Origin: Bin55 sp028819195
GTDB lineage: Bacteria > Pseudomonadota > Gammaproteobacteria > Pseudomonadales > Azotimanducaceae
DNA: 64,000 nucleotides
Direction of reading: 5' to 3'
NCBI GenBank assembly: GCA_028819195.1
Contig: JAPPMF010000009.1
Coordinates: 469,079 to 533,078, forward strand
Below are positions 9,120 to 19,600 of the stretch, piece by piece. The notes under the pieces are model-generated. The model did not search any database. It had not been told where the DNA came from and saw only the letters and a list, made by a program, of their open reading frames with translations. The stretch's first letter is position 1, and every line of letters begins with the position of its first letter. Made by a program: the position numbers and the translations under genes.

Positions 9120-9410
9120 ATGAATATTAGACCGCTACACGACCGAATCATCGTTCGGCGTTTAGAAGAAGAAACTACCTCTTCCGGTGGAATCGTATTA
9201 CCCGATACGGCCTCCGAAAAACCGAGCCAAGGTGAAGTACTTGCTGTCGGTCCCGGAAAGACCGATGACAATGGTGTCACACACGCCGTGAGCGTGAAAG
9301 TTGGTGATCGGGTGATTTTCGGCCAATATGGTGGGAATACGGTCAAGTTTGAAGGTGAAGAACTGTTGATTTTAGCCGAAAATGAAATTTTCGGTGTAAT
9401 CGAGTCTTAA
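9120..9410 (+). CDS. groES: Co-chaperonin GroES
   Basis: Heptameric lid of the GroEL folding chamber. From ATG at 9120 the protein is 96 aa, beginning MNIRPLHDRIIVRR and carrying the mobile loop region ETTSSGGIVLPDTA and VKVGDRVIFGQYGG. GGAG lies 6 nt upstream (9110-9113), which fixes this start over the in-frame TTG at 9108. It is co-transcribed with groEL 30 bp downstream and controlled by the upstream CIRCE element. Confidence 0.97.
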   Translation: MNIRPLHDRIIVRRLEEETTSSGGIVLPDTASEKPSQGEVLAVGPGKTDDNGVTHAVSVKVGDRVIFGQYGGNTVKFEGEELLILAENEIFGVIES

Positions 9411-9440
9411 TCGCACTAGAGCATATAAGGAGAAAACAAT

Positions 9441-11078
9441 ATGAGTGCAAAAGAAGTCAAATTTGCCGACGAAGCTCGGGCAAAGATGTTGTCTGGCGTC
9501 AACGTTTTAGCTGATGCGGTAAAGGTCACTCTCGGCCCCAAGGGACGAAATGTGATTCTGGACAAGTCATTTGGGGCACCTACTGTTACCAAAGACGGCG
9601 TCTCGGTGGCCAAGGAAATAGAACTTAAGGATAAGTTCGAAAACATGGGCGCGCAGATGGTCAAAGAAGTTGCTAGCCAGACCTCGGATGAGGCAGGGGA
9701 CGGTACCACTACTGCTACCGTGCTAGCGCAAGCGATCTTGGTCGAAGGTCTAAAGGCAGTCGCAGCGGGTATGAATCCAATGGACCTCAAACGCGGAATC
9801 GACAAAGCAGTCGGCGCGGCCGTTAAAGAAATCGAAGCACTATCTACGCCGTGCGAAGACTCAACGTCTATTGCACAAGTCGGTACAGTGTCAGCTAACA
9901 GCGATACATCCGTAGGAAGTATCATCGCCGAGTCAATGGAAAAAGTTGGCAAAGAAGGTGTGATCACTGTCGAGGAAGGTAGTGGTCTGGAGAATGAACT
10001 CGATGTCGTCGAAGGGATGCAATTCGATCGCGGTTACCTCTCGCCCTACTTTATCAACAATCAAGATTCGATGTCGGCTGATCTCGAAGATCCGTATGTG
10101 TTGCTCTGTGACAAGAAGATTTCGAATATCAGGGATATGATCCCGATATTAGAAAATGTAGCCAAGAGTGGGAAATCGTTAATGGTTATCGCTGAAGACA
10201 TTGAAGGCGAAGCATTGGCTACGCTTGTGGTCAACAACATGCGTGGGATTGTCAAGATTTCGGCCGCGAAAGCGCCGGGTTTTGGTGATCGTCGCAAAGC
10301 GATGTTAGGAGACATTGCGATTCTCACTGGTGCGACCGTAATTTCTGAGGAAGTGGGTCTCACTTTGGAAGGAGTCACCTTAGATGACTTGGGTACCGCT
10401 AAACGGATCACGAGTACCAAAGAAAATACGACGATAGTCGATGGAGCTGGTGAGAAAGATAAGATTGAAGGTCGGATTAAACAGATTCGACAAGAGATCG
10501 ACGATACTACCTCCGACTACGATCGTGAGAAATTGCAGGAACGACTTGCTAAGTTAGCAGGTGGTGTTGCCGTGATTAAAGTTGGTGCGCCTACGGAAAT
10601 CGAGATGAAAGAAAAGAAAGCACGCGTCGAAGACGCTTTGCACTCTACTCGAGCGGCTGTTGAAGAAGGAATAGTCCCTGGCGGTGGTGTAGCTTTGATT
10701 CGTGCTTTGCAAAAGATTGATTCTTTGACTGGCGAAAATGAAGATCAGGATACAGGTATCAAGATCGCCCTTCGAGCAATGGAATATCCACTCCGACAAA
10801 TCGCTCAAAACGCTGGTGGTGAACCAGCTGTGGTAGTCGACAAAGTTCGAGAACTGGAGGGTAGTCACGGGTTCGATGGAGCGACTGGTGAATATGGAGA
10901 CATGATTGCTCTCGGTATACCGGATCCAGCTAAGGTTGTACGTTCGGCGTTACAATCAGCAGCGTCGGTAGCCGGATTGATGATTACCACTGAAGCCATG
11001 GTAAGCGAATTGCCGGAAGATAAGCCCGCCGCACCGCCGGGTGGTGGAGGAATGCCAGATATGGGCGGCATGATGTAA
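9441..11078 (+). CDS. groEL: Chaperonin GroEL
   Basis: ATP-driven 60-kDa chaperonin, 545 aa. Signatures are VKVTLGPKGRNV (ATP pocket), DGVSVAKEIEL, AGDGTTTATVLA with the catalytic Asp, AAVEEGIVPGGGVAL, and a C-terminal GGM tail (GGGMPDMGGMM). The ribosome site AAGGAGAAAACA lies before the ATG. It is the second gene of the CIRCE-controlled groESL operon and is followed by a strong terminator. Confidence 0.98.
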   Translation: MSAKEVKFADEARAKMLSGVNVLADAVKVTLGPKGRNVILDKSFGAPTVTKDGVSVAKEIELKDKFENMGAQMVKEVASQTSDEAGDGTTTATVLAQAILVEGLKAVAAGMNPMDLKRGIDKAVGAAVKEIEALSTPCEDSTSIAQVGTVSANSDTSVGSIIAESMEKVGKEGVITVEEGSGLENELDVVEGMQFDRGYLSPYFINNQDSMSADLEDPYVLLCDKKISNIRDMIPILENVAKSGKSLMVIAEDIEGEALATLVVNNMRGIVKISAAKAPGFGDRRKAMLGDIAILTGATVISEEVGLTLEGVTLDDLGTAKRITSTKENTTIVDGAGEKDKIEGRIKQIRQEIDDTTSDYDREKLQERLAKLAGGVAVIKVGAPTEIEMKEKKARVEDALHSTRAAVEEGIVPGGGVALIRALQKIDSLTGENEDQDTGIKIALRAMEYPLRQIAQNAGGEPAVVVDKVRELEGSHGFDGATGEYGDMIALGIPDPAKVVRSALQSAASVAGLMITTEAMVSELPEDKPAAPPGGGGMPDMGGMM

Positions 11079-11102
11079 ATTCTAAACGTTCATGATGTAC
11101 AC

Positions 11103-11133
11103 AAGTGGGATCCGTTGGGATCCCACTTTTTTA
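11103..11133 (+). terminator. Rho-independent terminator of groESL
   Basis: An 11-bp perfect stem (AAGTGGGATCC with GGATCCCACTT) closes on a GTTG loop and runs into a T-rich tract. It starts 25 nt after the groEL stop. Confidence 0.92.
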
Positions 11134-11134
11134 T

Positions 11135-12029
11135 ATGACGAAGACTAAAATGGAATCTTACGGTGATCAATTTGATTTTGGCCGTTATAGTTGAACTGAA
11201 CAAGTGCAAGTAAACTTACCATTGAACTATTGGTTGCGAGATTCAGTATCTGTACTTCCTGCGAACCTACCCTTGGTTTGTTGGCTAAATCCTCGTGTCT
11301 AATTGAAGTTTGATTGGTTGTTCTAGAGGATCACCCAGAAGAAAAACACTTTAGTCTCGATTGGTTGAAAAGGGATTTTGAGAACATCTCAATTCTCTTC
11401 CGATATTATCGTCACACGAACCCAGGTATCGCGCTCGGAACAAATTGTTAACTTCGGATTTCAAAACGGTCAAGTTAGTAAAGAGTTTTCTTGTATCGTC
11501 CACAGATCATCTGAATGACACCATCAACGGTCTGGTTTAACAAGAGTTGAAAGTAGAAAGGAAACTATACCTGAAAAACGTGCCCGTCGTTCAGTCTATT
11601 TATTCAATGTTTCGGTTGCCGGTGATACCCGGTAAATTCTCAAATATATACCCGACGCATCTTTGTACCTTACTTTCACCCCCCCTATTACAATGCGCAA
11701 AAATGTTTCAAATATACAAGTTACTTTGAGTTTTGGGATTTCTTAGAAGACTCGTTCAAGAAGTTAAATCGAGTGACAAAGTAAAGGACTGTTCTATGTT
11801 CTCAATTTCTCGCTAATCATAGTTCGTGTGCGGGAAGCGGTACATTATCCGAAGCGAGCCATCGAACTCGGTCAAAACTAAGTTTGACTGCAACGAAACA
11901 CAGAGTATCGCTACTATTTCGGAACGGCTCATGTTGTTTCAGAACCTACTCAAAGGTATGACTTGTGCTAATTCAAACGGATAGATAGGTAGAACGTAGA
12001 TAAATCTAATTCGCACTAAATTAATGTGT
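11135..12029. other. Gene-poor interval of about 900 bp
   Basis: No convincing gene was seen on either strand. The longest frames are short, lack ribosome sites and resemble nothing recognised. One plus-strand stretch near 11318-11450 translates to a protein-like run (LEDHPEEKHFSLDWLKRDFE and onward) that ends in a stop and is preceded by one. A second open run lies near 11830-11980. They could be remnants of a decayed gene, but no family could be named. Confidence 0.5.
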
Positions 12030-12398
12030 TTAGTCGTTCCACCAAACACCATCTGCGACGAGCGTCTCAAATCCACCGATGATCATGCGAGATTGGTCAA
12101 ATAATGCCGGAAACTCCATCTCTTGTGCCATTTTGCCAAACTGTTGCATTGCCGCATCCCGTTCCTTTTTCGACGACCACACAATGTACGCAAAGCAAAC
12201 CGATTCATCGTCTTGACAATCGACAGCTTTTTGAAAAGAAACAGAACGGTTTGGGGGAAATTCGTCTCCCCAGCATTGCACCCAGGAAAGAGCTCCTAGG
12301 TCTTTAAAGATCGAAGCAATTTTCTGAGAATGTTTCCGGTAAGCTTCTTTGTTCTTGTTTGGAATGGGAGTTATGAATCCATCGACATATGTAGTCAT
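12030..12398 (-). CDS. DUF1428 (YbaA-like) small protein
   Basis: A 122-aa cytosolic protein of the DUF1428/YbaA family, an alpha-beta fold of the dimeric ferredoxin-like type; function unknown. It starts MTTYVDGFITPIPNKNKEAYR and contains the family features LGALSWVQCWGDE, FAYIVWSSKKERDAA and the C-terminal SRMIIGGFETLV. It lies 48 bp downstream of the RND pump gene on the same strand and might be its last operon member, though the gap is larger than between the pump genes. Confidence 0.85.
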   Translation of the reverse strand: MTTYVDGFITPIPNKNKEAYRKHSQKIASIFKDLGALSWVQCWGDEFPPNRSVSFQKAVDCQDDESVCFAYIVWSSKKERDAAMQQFGKMAQEMEFPALFDQSRMIIGGFETLVADGVWWND

Positions 12399-12446
12399 GT
12401 GAAGTATTCCTTGGCGAAAAAGTGTAACTAGAGGGTGCCGCGAAAA

Positions 12447-15400
12447 CTATGAGCTAGTCGCTACTTTATTACCCGTAATGAAACGACTAATGTTATCTAT
12501 AACTAGATACAGGCATGGCAAAATCAGCAATGATCCGATCGTCGAAGCAACTAATCCACCAATGATGGTTAAAGCCATCGGCTGTCTTAGCATCGCACCT
12601 TCACCACCACCAAAAAGTAGTGGAAATAGCGCGAGAACAGTAGTCAATGTAGTCATTGTGATAGGACGTAAACGAATCCCTGCTGCTTCAGACAAAGCAG
12701 TGATGCGATCTTTCCCGTCACGCATTAGTTGTTTTGCCGTCGAAATTAACAGTACAGCATCGTTTACAGCAACACCCGATAAGACAATCATTCCGAGCAT
12801 CGCCATCATTCCGATAGGGGCTCCGAATGGAGTTAACGTCGCTGCAACACCTACCAAGGCAAGAGGAATCGCGTACAAGATTGTTATTGGTTGTAATAGT
12901 GATTCGAAAGTCCCTGCTAATACCATGAGCACAAGAATAAGTGCGAGAATACCAGCTAATCGTAATTCGCCGAACGTGCGTTCTCGTTCCGCTTCCTCTC
13001 CCCGTAGTGAGGCAGTCATACCTGGTGGTAAAGACTGTTGTGTCAGGATCTCACGGACCGCAGCGACTGCTTGTGGTTGCGTGACACCTTCGTTTAGTAA
13101 AGAGGTGATTTGAGCTACTAACCGTTGATCACGTCGATAAATCTCGCGCGCTCCTTGTAGCTCTTTGAATGTAGCGACTTCACCGACTGACACACGTTGT
13201 CCTGTCGGAGCATTGAAAGTTAAATCGGTGAGTTGATCGCGTAAAGGTGTCCTGGTGCGCAAACTAATCGGGTACTCTTCATCGCCGATGGTCAAGGAAG
13301 TTACTCGACTGCCCTCCAAACTTGATTCAATCACTCCAGCGAGACTACTTACCGTAACGCCAAGTGCTTCAGCGATGGGTTTTCTTAACTCTATAACAAG
13401 TTCTGGTGGACCACCTTCAAAGGACGAACGTACGTTCCATAATTCTGGTAGTTTAAGTAACTCGTCGTATAAGCTTTCGGTAACGCTTCTAATATCGTGG
13501 ATGGTATTGCCTGCTACTTCGAGCACTATTGGGGCACTTTTGGTGTTGAGAGCATCGCTCAATGCTGATTTGTTGAGTTCCCACTCTATGTCGGTATTCG
13601 GAATCGCATCGAGCTTTTCAGCAAGTTCCACAGCATAAGCACGTCCAGACGGTCCATCCTCTTTCGTTCGAACGGTTAGACGCCCTGTATTTTCTTCGGT
13701 CAACTCTTGACGAATGATTCGATTGTCGTCAGGGAGTTTACCAATTTCCGCAAGTGTAGCTTCTACATACTCTGCAGATCCCTCGCGAATCGTAGATTCG
13801 ATACCGGCAACGACATTTATGGTAGAGTCTACAGTCTGGCCACTAGGACCGATTACCCGGATTGAAAATTGTTTTGGATCTGAGGGTGGTAGGAGTTCAG
13901 TACCTAGTTGTAGTAAAAACCATATCGCGCCGGAAACACAGATAGCGGACAGGAATACGATCAACGTAGGTACGCGTAAAAAACCACGAACCACTGCCTC
14001 AAGTCCACGACGAACCGCCGGTATTTTTTCTTTAATCACAGCACCGGACGAATCCAATCTCGGTTGACCGAGAAACCATCGTCCTAAAGCAGGAATCAAA
14101 AAGACAGCGACGAGCAGTGAGGCGACTAAAGATACTACCACCGTAAAAGCAATACCATCAATCAACCGAGCGGCGAGACCTTGAACAAAGAATATAGGTA
14201 CGAAAACCACACAGGTCGTTAACGTACTCGCTGTGATTGCTCCTGCTACCATACCGGTACCTTTACGGGCGGCGATTGCTGGTTCGTGTCCTTCTCGTAC
14301 TTGCCGATACATTGATTCGACCACAACGATGGCATTATCGACGAGCATACCGGCACCAAGCGCGAGCCCACCTAACGTCACGATGTTCAAACTATATCCC
14401 CCAAAATGCATGAAGAATATCGCGGCGAGAATGGATACAGGAACAGCGGTACTCACAATAAAAGTAGCACCGAACGAGCGCAAAAATATAGCTAACACAA
14501 GAATGGCTAATACAATGCCGAGGATGGCGGCTAACTGTAAATCCTCCATGGCATCTACGACGAGAGTAGCGTTGTCGGTTATGGTAAATACTTCGACACC
14601 AGGTAAATCTTCACTGATACCAGAAAGTGCCTTGGTAATCGTTTGCGAAACCGTAACGGTATTGGCATCGGCTTCTTTATAAATGGAAATACCGACTCCT
14701 TCATTTCCGTTTACTAATACAACATGATCTTTGTCCTGTTCACCCGGAAGTACGTCCGCTACGTCTTTTACATATATGGCTACCCGCGAACCGGTTTGCG
14801 ATTCGACATATTTGACAATGACATTTTCGATGTCAGACACACTTTCGTAACGCGATCTGCCACGTACGGTGTATACAGAGTTTTCGTCCTCGATGGTTCC
14901 AGCTTGAATATCGGCATTTTCTGCTTCGATTCGAGCTTTTATCTCTTCAATAGAAATACCGTATTCATCAGCTCGATACTGATCAAAGTTTACACGAATT
15001 TCACGTTTTCTACCGCCGGTAACTCGAACCTCTGCTACACCTGGTAAAGTTTCCAAAGTAGTACCTAATTGCCGTTTGGCAATTTGTCTAAGTTCGATCA
15101 AATCAACCTCATCTTCCGGCGCGAGTAAGCCAAGTACTAAGATGGGGTCTTGGGTTGGGTCGAACCGGCGAACAATTACGCTATCGACAAGAGGATCACT
15201 TTCCAAACTACCAACTGCTTTCTGAATATCGATCAAACTGGTATCGAGATTAGCCGTCCAATCAAAATGCACGGTTGCGATTAATTTACCGGTCCGGGCA
15301 ACTTGTTCAATTTCGCGAACCCCTTGCACCGTGAAAACTTGCTGTTCAATCACTTCGCCATACAGCCTCTGTATTTCAACTGGTGGTCGAGTACCTGCAC

Positions 15401-15560
15401 TAACGGCTACGACAACAGTGGGACTATGTAGATTGGGCAGTAAGTCGACGGGTAACCGATTAAGTGCTAGATAACCTACAAGGGCGACTGCGATTGCGGA
15501 CACACAGATCGCAATGGGTCTACGGGTGGCAAGACCCGCTAACGTTTCGAAGAAGTTCAC
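12447..15560 (-). CDS. RND efflux transporter, HAE1/AcrB-like inner-membrane subunit
   Basis: Proton-driven inner-membrane exporter, 1037 aa, with the RND layout: TM1, large periplasmic loop, TM2-7, second loop, TM8-12. The TM4 proton-relay motif reads GAGMLVDNAIVVVESMYR (Asp-Asn rather than AcrB Asp-Asp, common in HAE1 relatives). The TM10-11 segment reads MLGMIVLSGVAVNDAVLLIS. The N-terminus is RRPIAICVSAIAVALVGYLAL. The start is GTG, overlapping the adaptor stop by 4 nt (GTGA), so the two are translationally coupled. No outer-membrane TolC-like gene is adjacent, so it probably recruits one from elsewhere. Substrate unknown. Confidence 0.93.
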   Translation of the reverse strand: MNFFETLAGLATRRPIAICVSAIAVALVGYLALNRLPVDLLPNLHSPTVVVAVSAGTRPPVEIQRLYGEVIEQQVFTVQGVREIEQVARTGKLIATVHFDWTANLDTSLIDIQKAVGSLESDPLVDSVIVRRFDPTQDPILVLGLLAPEDEVDLIELRQIAKRQLGTTLETLPGVAEVRVTGGRKREIRVNFDQYRADEYGISIEEIKARIEAENADIQAGTIEDENSVYTVRGRSRYESVSDIENVIVKYVESQTGSRVAIYVKDVADVLPGEQDKDHVVLVNGNEGVGISIYKEADANTVTVSQTITKALSGISEDLPGVEVFTITDNATLVVDAMEDLQLAAILGIVLAILVLAIFLRSFGATFIVSTAVPVSILAAIFFMHFGGYSLNIVTLGGLALGAGMLVDNAIVVVESMYRQVREGHEPAIAARKGTGMVAGAITASTLTTCVVFVPIFFVQGLAARLIDGIAFTVVVSLVASLLVAVFLIPALGRWFLGQPRLDSSGAVIKEKIPAVRRGLEAVVRGFLRVPTLIVFLSAICVSGAIWFLLQLGTELLPPSDPKQFSIRVIGPSGQTVDSTINVVAGIESTIREGSAEYVEATLAEIGKLPDDNRIIRQELTEENTGRLTVRTKEDGPSGRAYAVELAEKLDAIPNTDIEWELNKSALSDALNTKSAPIVLEVAGNTIHDIRSVTESLYDELLKLPELWNVRSSFEGGPPELVIELRKPIAEALGVTVSSLAGVIESSLEGSRVTSLTIGDEEYPISLRTRTPLRDQLTDLTFNAPTGQRVSVGEVATFKELQGAREIYRRDQRLVAQITSLLNEGVTQPQAVAAVREILTQQSLPPGMTASLRGEEAERERTFGELRLAGILALILVLMVLAGTFESLLQPITILYAIPLALVGVAATLTPFGAPIGMMAMLGMIVLSGVAVNDAVLLISTAKQLMRDGKDRITALSEAAGIRLRPITMTTLTTVLALFPLLFGGGEGAMLRQPMALTIIGGLVASTIGSLLILPCLYLVIDNISRFITGNKVATSS

Positions 15561-16654
15561 GAATCGTTGATGACTTTAACGCGCGTATTGTTCCACAATG
15601 AGCCGAGTGAACCGATTGCTATTCGATCACCGGGTTTTACTCCTTCAATAACTTCGCGCTTCTCGTCGTCGGAGAGCCCTAACTGGACCTCTTGCATTTT
15701 TACCATTTGCCCGTCGATTAGGAAGACAACTTTTTTGTTATCTCGCGTTGCCACACTATCGTGTTTTACGACCGGTACGTCAATTCTTTGTTCGGTAATG
15801 ATTTCGACTTCAATAAACATACCGGGTCTAAGCATTCCGTCTTCGTTAGGTACTTCAATCACGGCTTGAAATGTACGAGTTTGTTCATCGACTGTGGGAG
15901 AAATTCGGGCTAGCTTTCCGGATACATTTAGATCTTGATTACCGTAGTAGCGGACTCTCACTTCTTGCCCGATTTCGATATCAATTAAGTCGCTTCCCAA
16001 AAGGTCGACGTAGGCTTCTAAAGTGTCGAGTGGGGCTACTTGTGCTACTAAAAAACCGTTCCCAATCAATTGCCCATCGGCTAGTGGAATATTTTTTTCG
16101 TCGCGAGCTAGGATAAGTAACACACCACTTCTAGGAGTAACAATCTCAACATTCTTCTCGTTGAGAATGGTTCGTTCGTAGTTTAACTTGGCGGTTTCAT
16201 AGTTGGCTTCAGCGGTAAGGTATTCAGCTTCAGGGATTGCACCTTGTTCCCAGAGTTCAGACTTTCGTTCGAGTTCATTTTTGGAGTTCTCATAGTTCAG
16301 TCGCGCCGATTCAGCACCAATGTGAAGACGCGCTTCCTCACCGAGGATGCGGCCAATCACGTCTCCTCCGTTAACGAATGTACCTTCAGTAAGCCGATTA
16401 CCACTAGCGTCTCGTTCTAAATACAATCGTCCTGGAATTTCGGATCGTACAGCGATACTCTCCCGGGCACGTAAATTACCCGTTGCACGTACCACATGTT
16501 CGACGGTTCCGTTTTCGACGGTGATAGCTTCAACGGGAACTCGATAGTCGAGTTGCGGGGCAGGCGGAGGTGAACCACAACCCGCCAAGAATAGCGAAAT
16601 GCAGAGGAAGGTGAATAAGGCACCTTTATAAATGATATTCGGTGTATATTTCAT
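15557..16654 (-). CDS. RND periplasmic adaptor (membrane fusion protein), lipoprotein
   Basis: A 365-aa adaptor that bridges the RND pump and an outer-membrane channel. The N-terminal signal sequence ends in a lipobox (LFLAGC, Cys about residue 26), so it should be lipid-anchored in the periplasm. Next come a split lipoyl/barrel-sandwich domain, an alpha-helical hairpin (NYENSKNELERKSELWEQG through YETAKLNYERTILNEKN) and a beta-barrel domain (LDTLEAYVDLLGSDL, VRVRYYGNQ). It ends with PGMFIEVEI and GVKPGDRIAIGSLGSL. It sits 6 bp after the ABC permease and overlaps the RND gene. Confidence 0.93.
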   Translation of the reverse strand: MKYTPNIIYKGALFTFLCISLFLAGCGSPPPAPQLDYRVPVEAITVENGTVEHVVRATGNLRARESIAVRSEIPGRLYLERDASGNRLTEGTFVNGGDVIGRILGEEARLHIGAESARLNYENSKNELERKSELWEQGAIPEAEYLTAEANYETAKLNYERTILNEKNVEIVTPRSGVLLILARDEKNIPLADGQLIGNGFLVAQVAPLDTLEAYVDLLGSDLIDIEIGQEVRVRYYGNQDLNVSGKLARISPTVDEQTRTFQAVIEVPNEDGMLRPGMFIEVEIITEQRIDVPVVKHDSVATRDNKKVVFLIDGQMVKMQEVQLGLSDDEKREVIEGVKPGDRIAIGSLGSLWNNTRVKVINDS

Positions 16655-16660
16655 TTTTTG

Positions 16661-19600
16661 TTACTCTGTTTCTGAAAGGTAAGTCCAGCGGATTGCATCG
16701 GCGATCAATTTTCCCTCACCCGTGACTTCGATCACGACTGGTCCCGCGTCTAATTCGTACTCGCCGACCGATACCCAGCCAACTTGTTCAACTCGCTCGG
16801 GTTCAAGAAGCGTTTCGAAGGTTCTTGAGCCGTTCTCAATAGTCAGGGTATGGGGGGCTAACAAATTAGACTCCTCAGACTCCGAATTGGTAGTTGTGGT
16901 CGCGGTAGCAGTACCAAAACCCACACTGAACGAAAACGAATGTGAACTAGAACTTACTTCGGTGGAACCAATGTAGTATTCGAGCCTCCAATTACCAGAA
17001 CGATCTATGTTTGCTTCAAACTTAGCTGGAATTTTTTCTCCAGGACTATCGTTTCTCGCTGCCGTTCGGCGATATTTGTGGAAATATGGACCGTGCGTAT
17101 TGCGATACCAGATCTCTTGTCTCCCGCTAACAACATCGAATGGTGAGATAGGTAATCCATTATCTGTCTCGGTTTCGTTCAAGTCACCTGCTAGTTCCAT
17201 GAAAAATCTAAAGAAAGCAGGAATCTCTGACTGATTTTCTGTAGACGTCTGCTCAACGGAAAATCCCGGGTCGAGATCGTCTACAATGATTACACCGTCT
17301 GGCAACGGTGTCCAATCTATCGGAACCATCGTCGGTTGAGGAGCTAGTGCTTGTATTGTGTAATCTTCCAATTGCAACTCTGGTATATCTAGAACAATAT
17401 TACTACGGTTATATGAGAGGTATGGTGTGATGTGGATGCTGGCCGGTGGTCTTTCAGTTTGAACGGCGAACAGATAGCCGGCTTCGCCAGGAATTCGGAT
17501 TGGTTCTAATACGGAACGTCTTTCATCAAATTCATCGCCAGGATTGTCGAAAACACCCCAGACTTTGAGTGCACCTGATACAGACTCTCCATTCCAAACC
17601 TTGAAGGTGGTTTCATAAACTGAGTTCAGATCTTCGTCGTCTTCGAGACGAATTACTTGTGGAGTACTGACAACGAAACCCGGAAGTGCCGTATCCGTTA
17701 ACCAATCACCAACCACTCCGTCAATTTCCCAGCCCCGTTGCGAGGCTAAGGATCTCAATTCGTCATAAGAAAAATTAGTACCGTTAAATGTGTCAATTAA
17801 GTCAGCGAGCAATTGGATTAACTTTTCTTCCCCGACGACTTCTTTTAAAGCTTGTATGACAACTTCACTCTTAGAGATGAGGACATGATAGGCATGTTGT
17901 GGGTCGGATCGAAAATCTAACTCTGACAGTCGAGTATTTTCAATTGTTTCCCAAGTCTTATACGAATTTGTTTGATCTCGTAGGCGGGAAATAAATACAA
18001 GGTTTTGTTGTAGGAGTGTGAAATCTTCAATTATGGTTGGGACAGAGAAATAATCGACGTTGTCGACGACGACATCTGCCACTAGTTCTTGGAGTAGAAA
18101 ATCGAGTGCGATAGCTCCGAGATCGTGTGGGCTCGATTGATTACGTATAAATTGTTGAGCGAGCGAATTCAATGCATTACCGCCAAAGATATCCGTCTGG
18201 AAATAATTTCTCACACTGTTGAAGACTTGCTCGGCTAGCTCTTCTTCATTATCGTTGGTACTACGCCAGTACTTAATGCTGTTATCGAAACGCGCGGTAG
18301 GTAATAACTGCTCGCGTATTAGTGCCATACCAGGCTGACTTAGTACCGACTCCATTCGCCAACCACCGCCATACACACGGAGTCGAGTAGGTACTTCAAC
18401 AAAGCTAAAAAGTTCGTACGGAAAATTCAACCCCATCGATTCTGCTAGGTTGAGTCTTTCCTCACCCCATTCCTTTAATTTGGGTTCCATTATGGCAAGG
18501 GATTGCATCGTTCGTCGGTGTTTTTTACTATAGAGAAACTCAAATTCGATTCCGTTAATTTCCATCGTTGCCTGCTCAAATTTGGAAGCAATGAGTGCGA
18601 CCGCGGGTACTGGACTACTAGGCGTAAAGCGATAAATCGCACGTCTTTCGCTCAAAATTTGTTCTCGATGCCCTGTTCCGGCAGCGATCCAATTCTTCGG
18701 TAACGACACTTGTAGATCAATGTTAAAGTAGTCTCGTTTGCGAACGTCGATCTGATCTTCACCAACTGCAGGACCTGCCATCGGAAGCCATTTGATGCTA
18801 GGTAGCAATGCTACAAAATTTGTGTGAAATATGGAGTATTCGGCACCTAACGCGAACATGAAATTTAAGGCATTGAAATATTTTCTGTCGATTTGAAGTA
18901 CACTATCTAAATATGCGAATCGTAAGTCGAGCTTACCATGAGCTCTAATTTTTAATTCCGAAACACTTCCGGCGAAGTACTGTTTCGAAATCTTGAGTAA
19001 CCCGGCGTCAAACTGATAATCCGTTATAGTGTTCCCATTTGCCTCTAAAGTTTTGATCTTGTAGCCAGGATTCAACGAAAACACTTCATAGTCGTTCACA
19101 TTGTCGTTAGAAGGTACTACTTGAAGTTGAAGATCTAGTTGAATTTTATTACCTGGGAACACGTCAACTTGTCCAGTGATCCTTTGAACATCGATAAGGT
19201 TGGTAAGCGATTCTTGACTGTGAATGCGAGCCCATTCACTTTCTAGTTTTTCCTCTTGTCCGGCGAAATTACACAAACTCACCAACACTACCACACCCAA
19301 TGTAAAAGCGCCAACACCAATGATACCGTCGCGCGATTGCGTAGCTTCTCGTCGAACATAAAGCGCCGAAGCTACAAATAGGAACCCTGATGCAATCAAC
19401 AAAAATGCAACCCGGTTGAAGAACATACTTGAGTTCACGAAGAAAGGAGCGAGGTCAGATGGAAATACTACGGCCGATGAAGGAGTAAGCGCTAGTTGAA
19501 GATCTAATGGTAATCGAGATACTAACCATTGCAGACCAAACATCAATCCAATCGTTAGAATCACAACCAAGAAGCGCAAACGGACAAGTACCGCGAGCAG

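Noticed and set aside
11547..11729. 60-codon open frame in the groEL-DUF1428 gap
   Set aside because: No ribosome site, no family resemblance, and a composition like the surrounding non-coding DNA.
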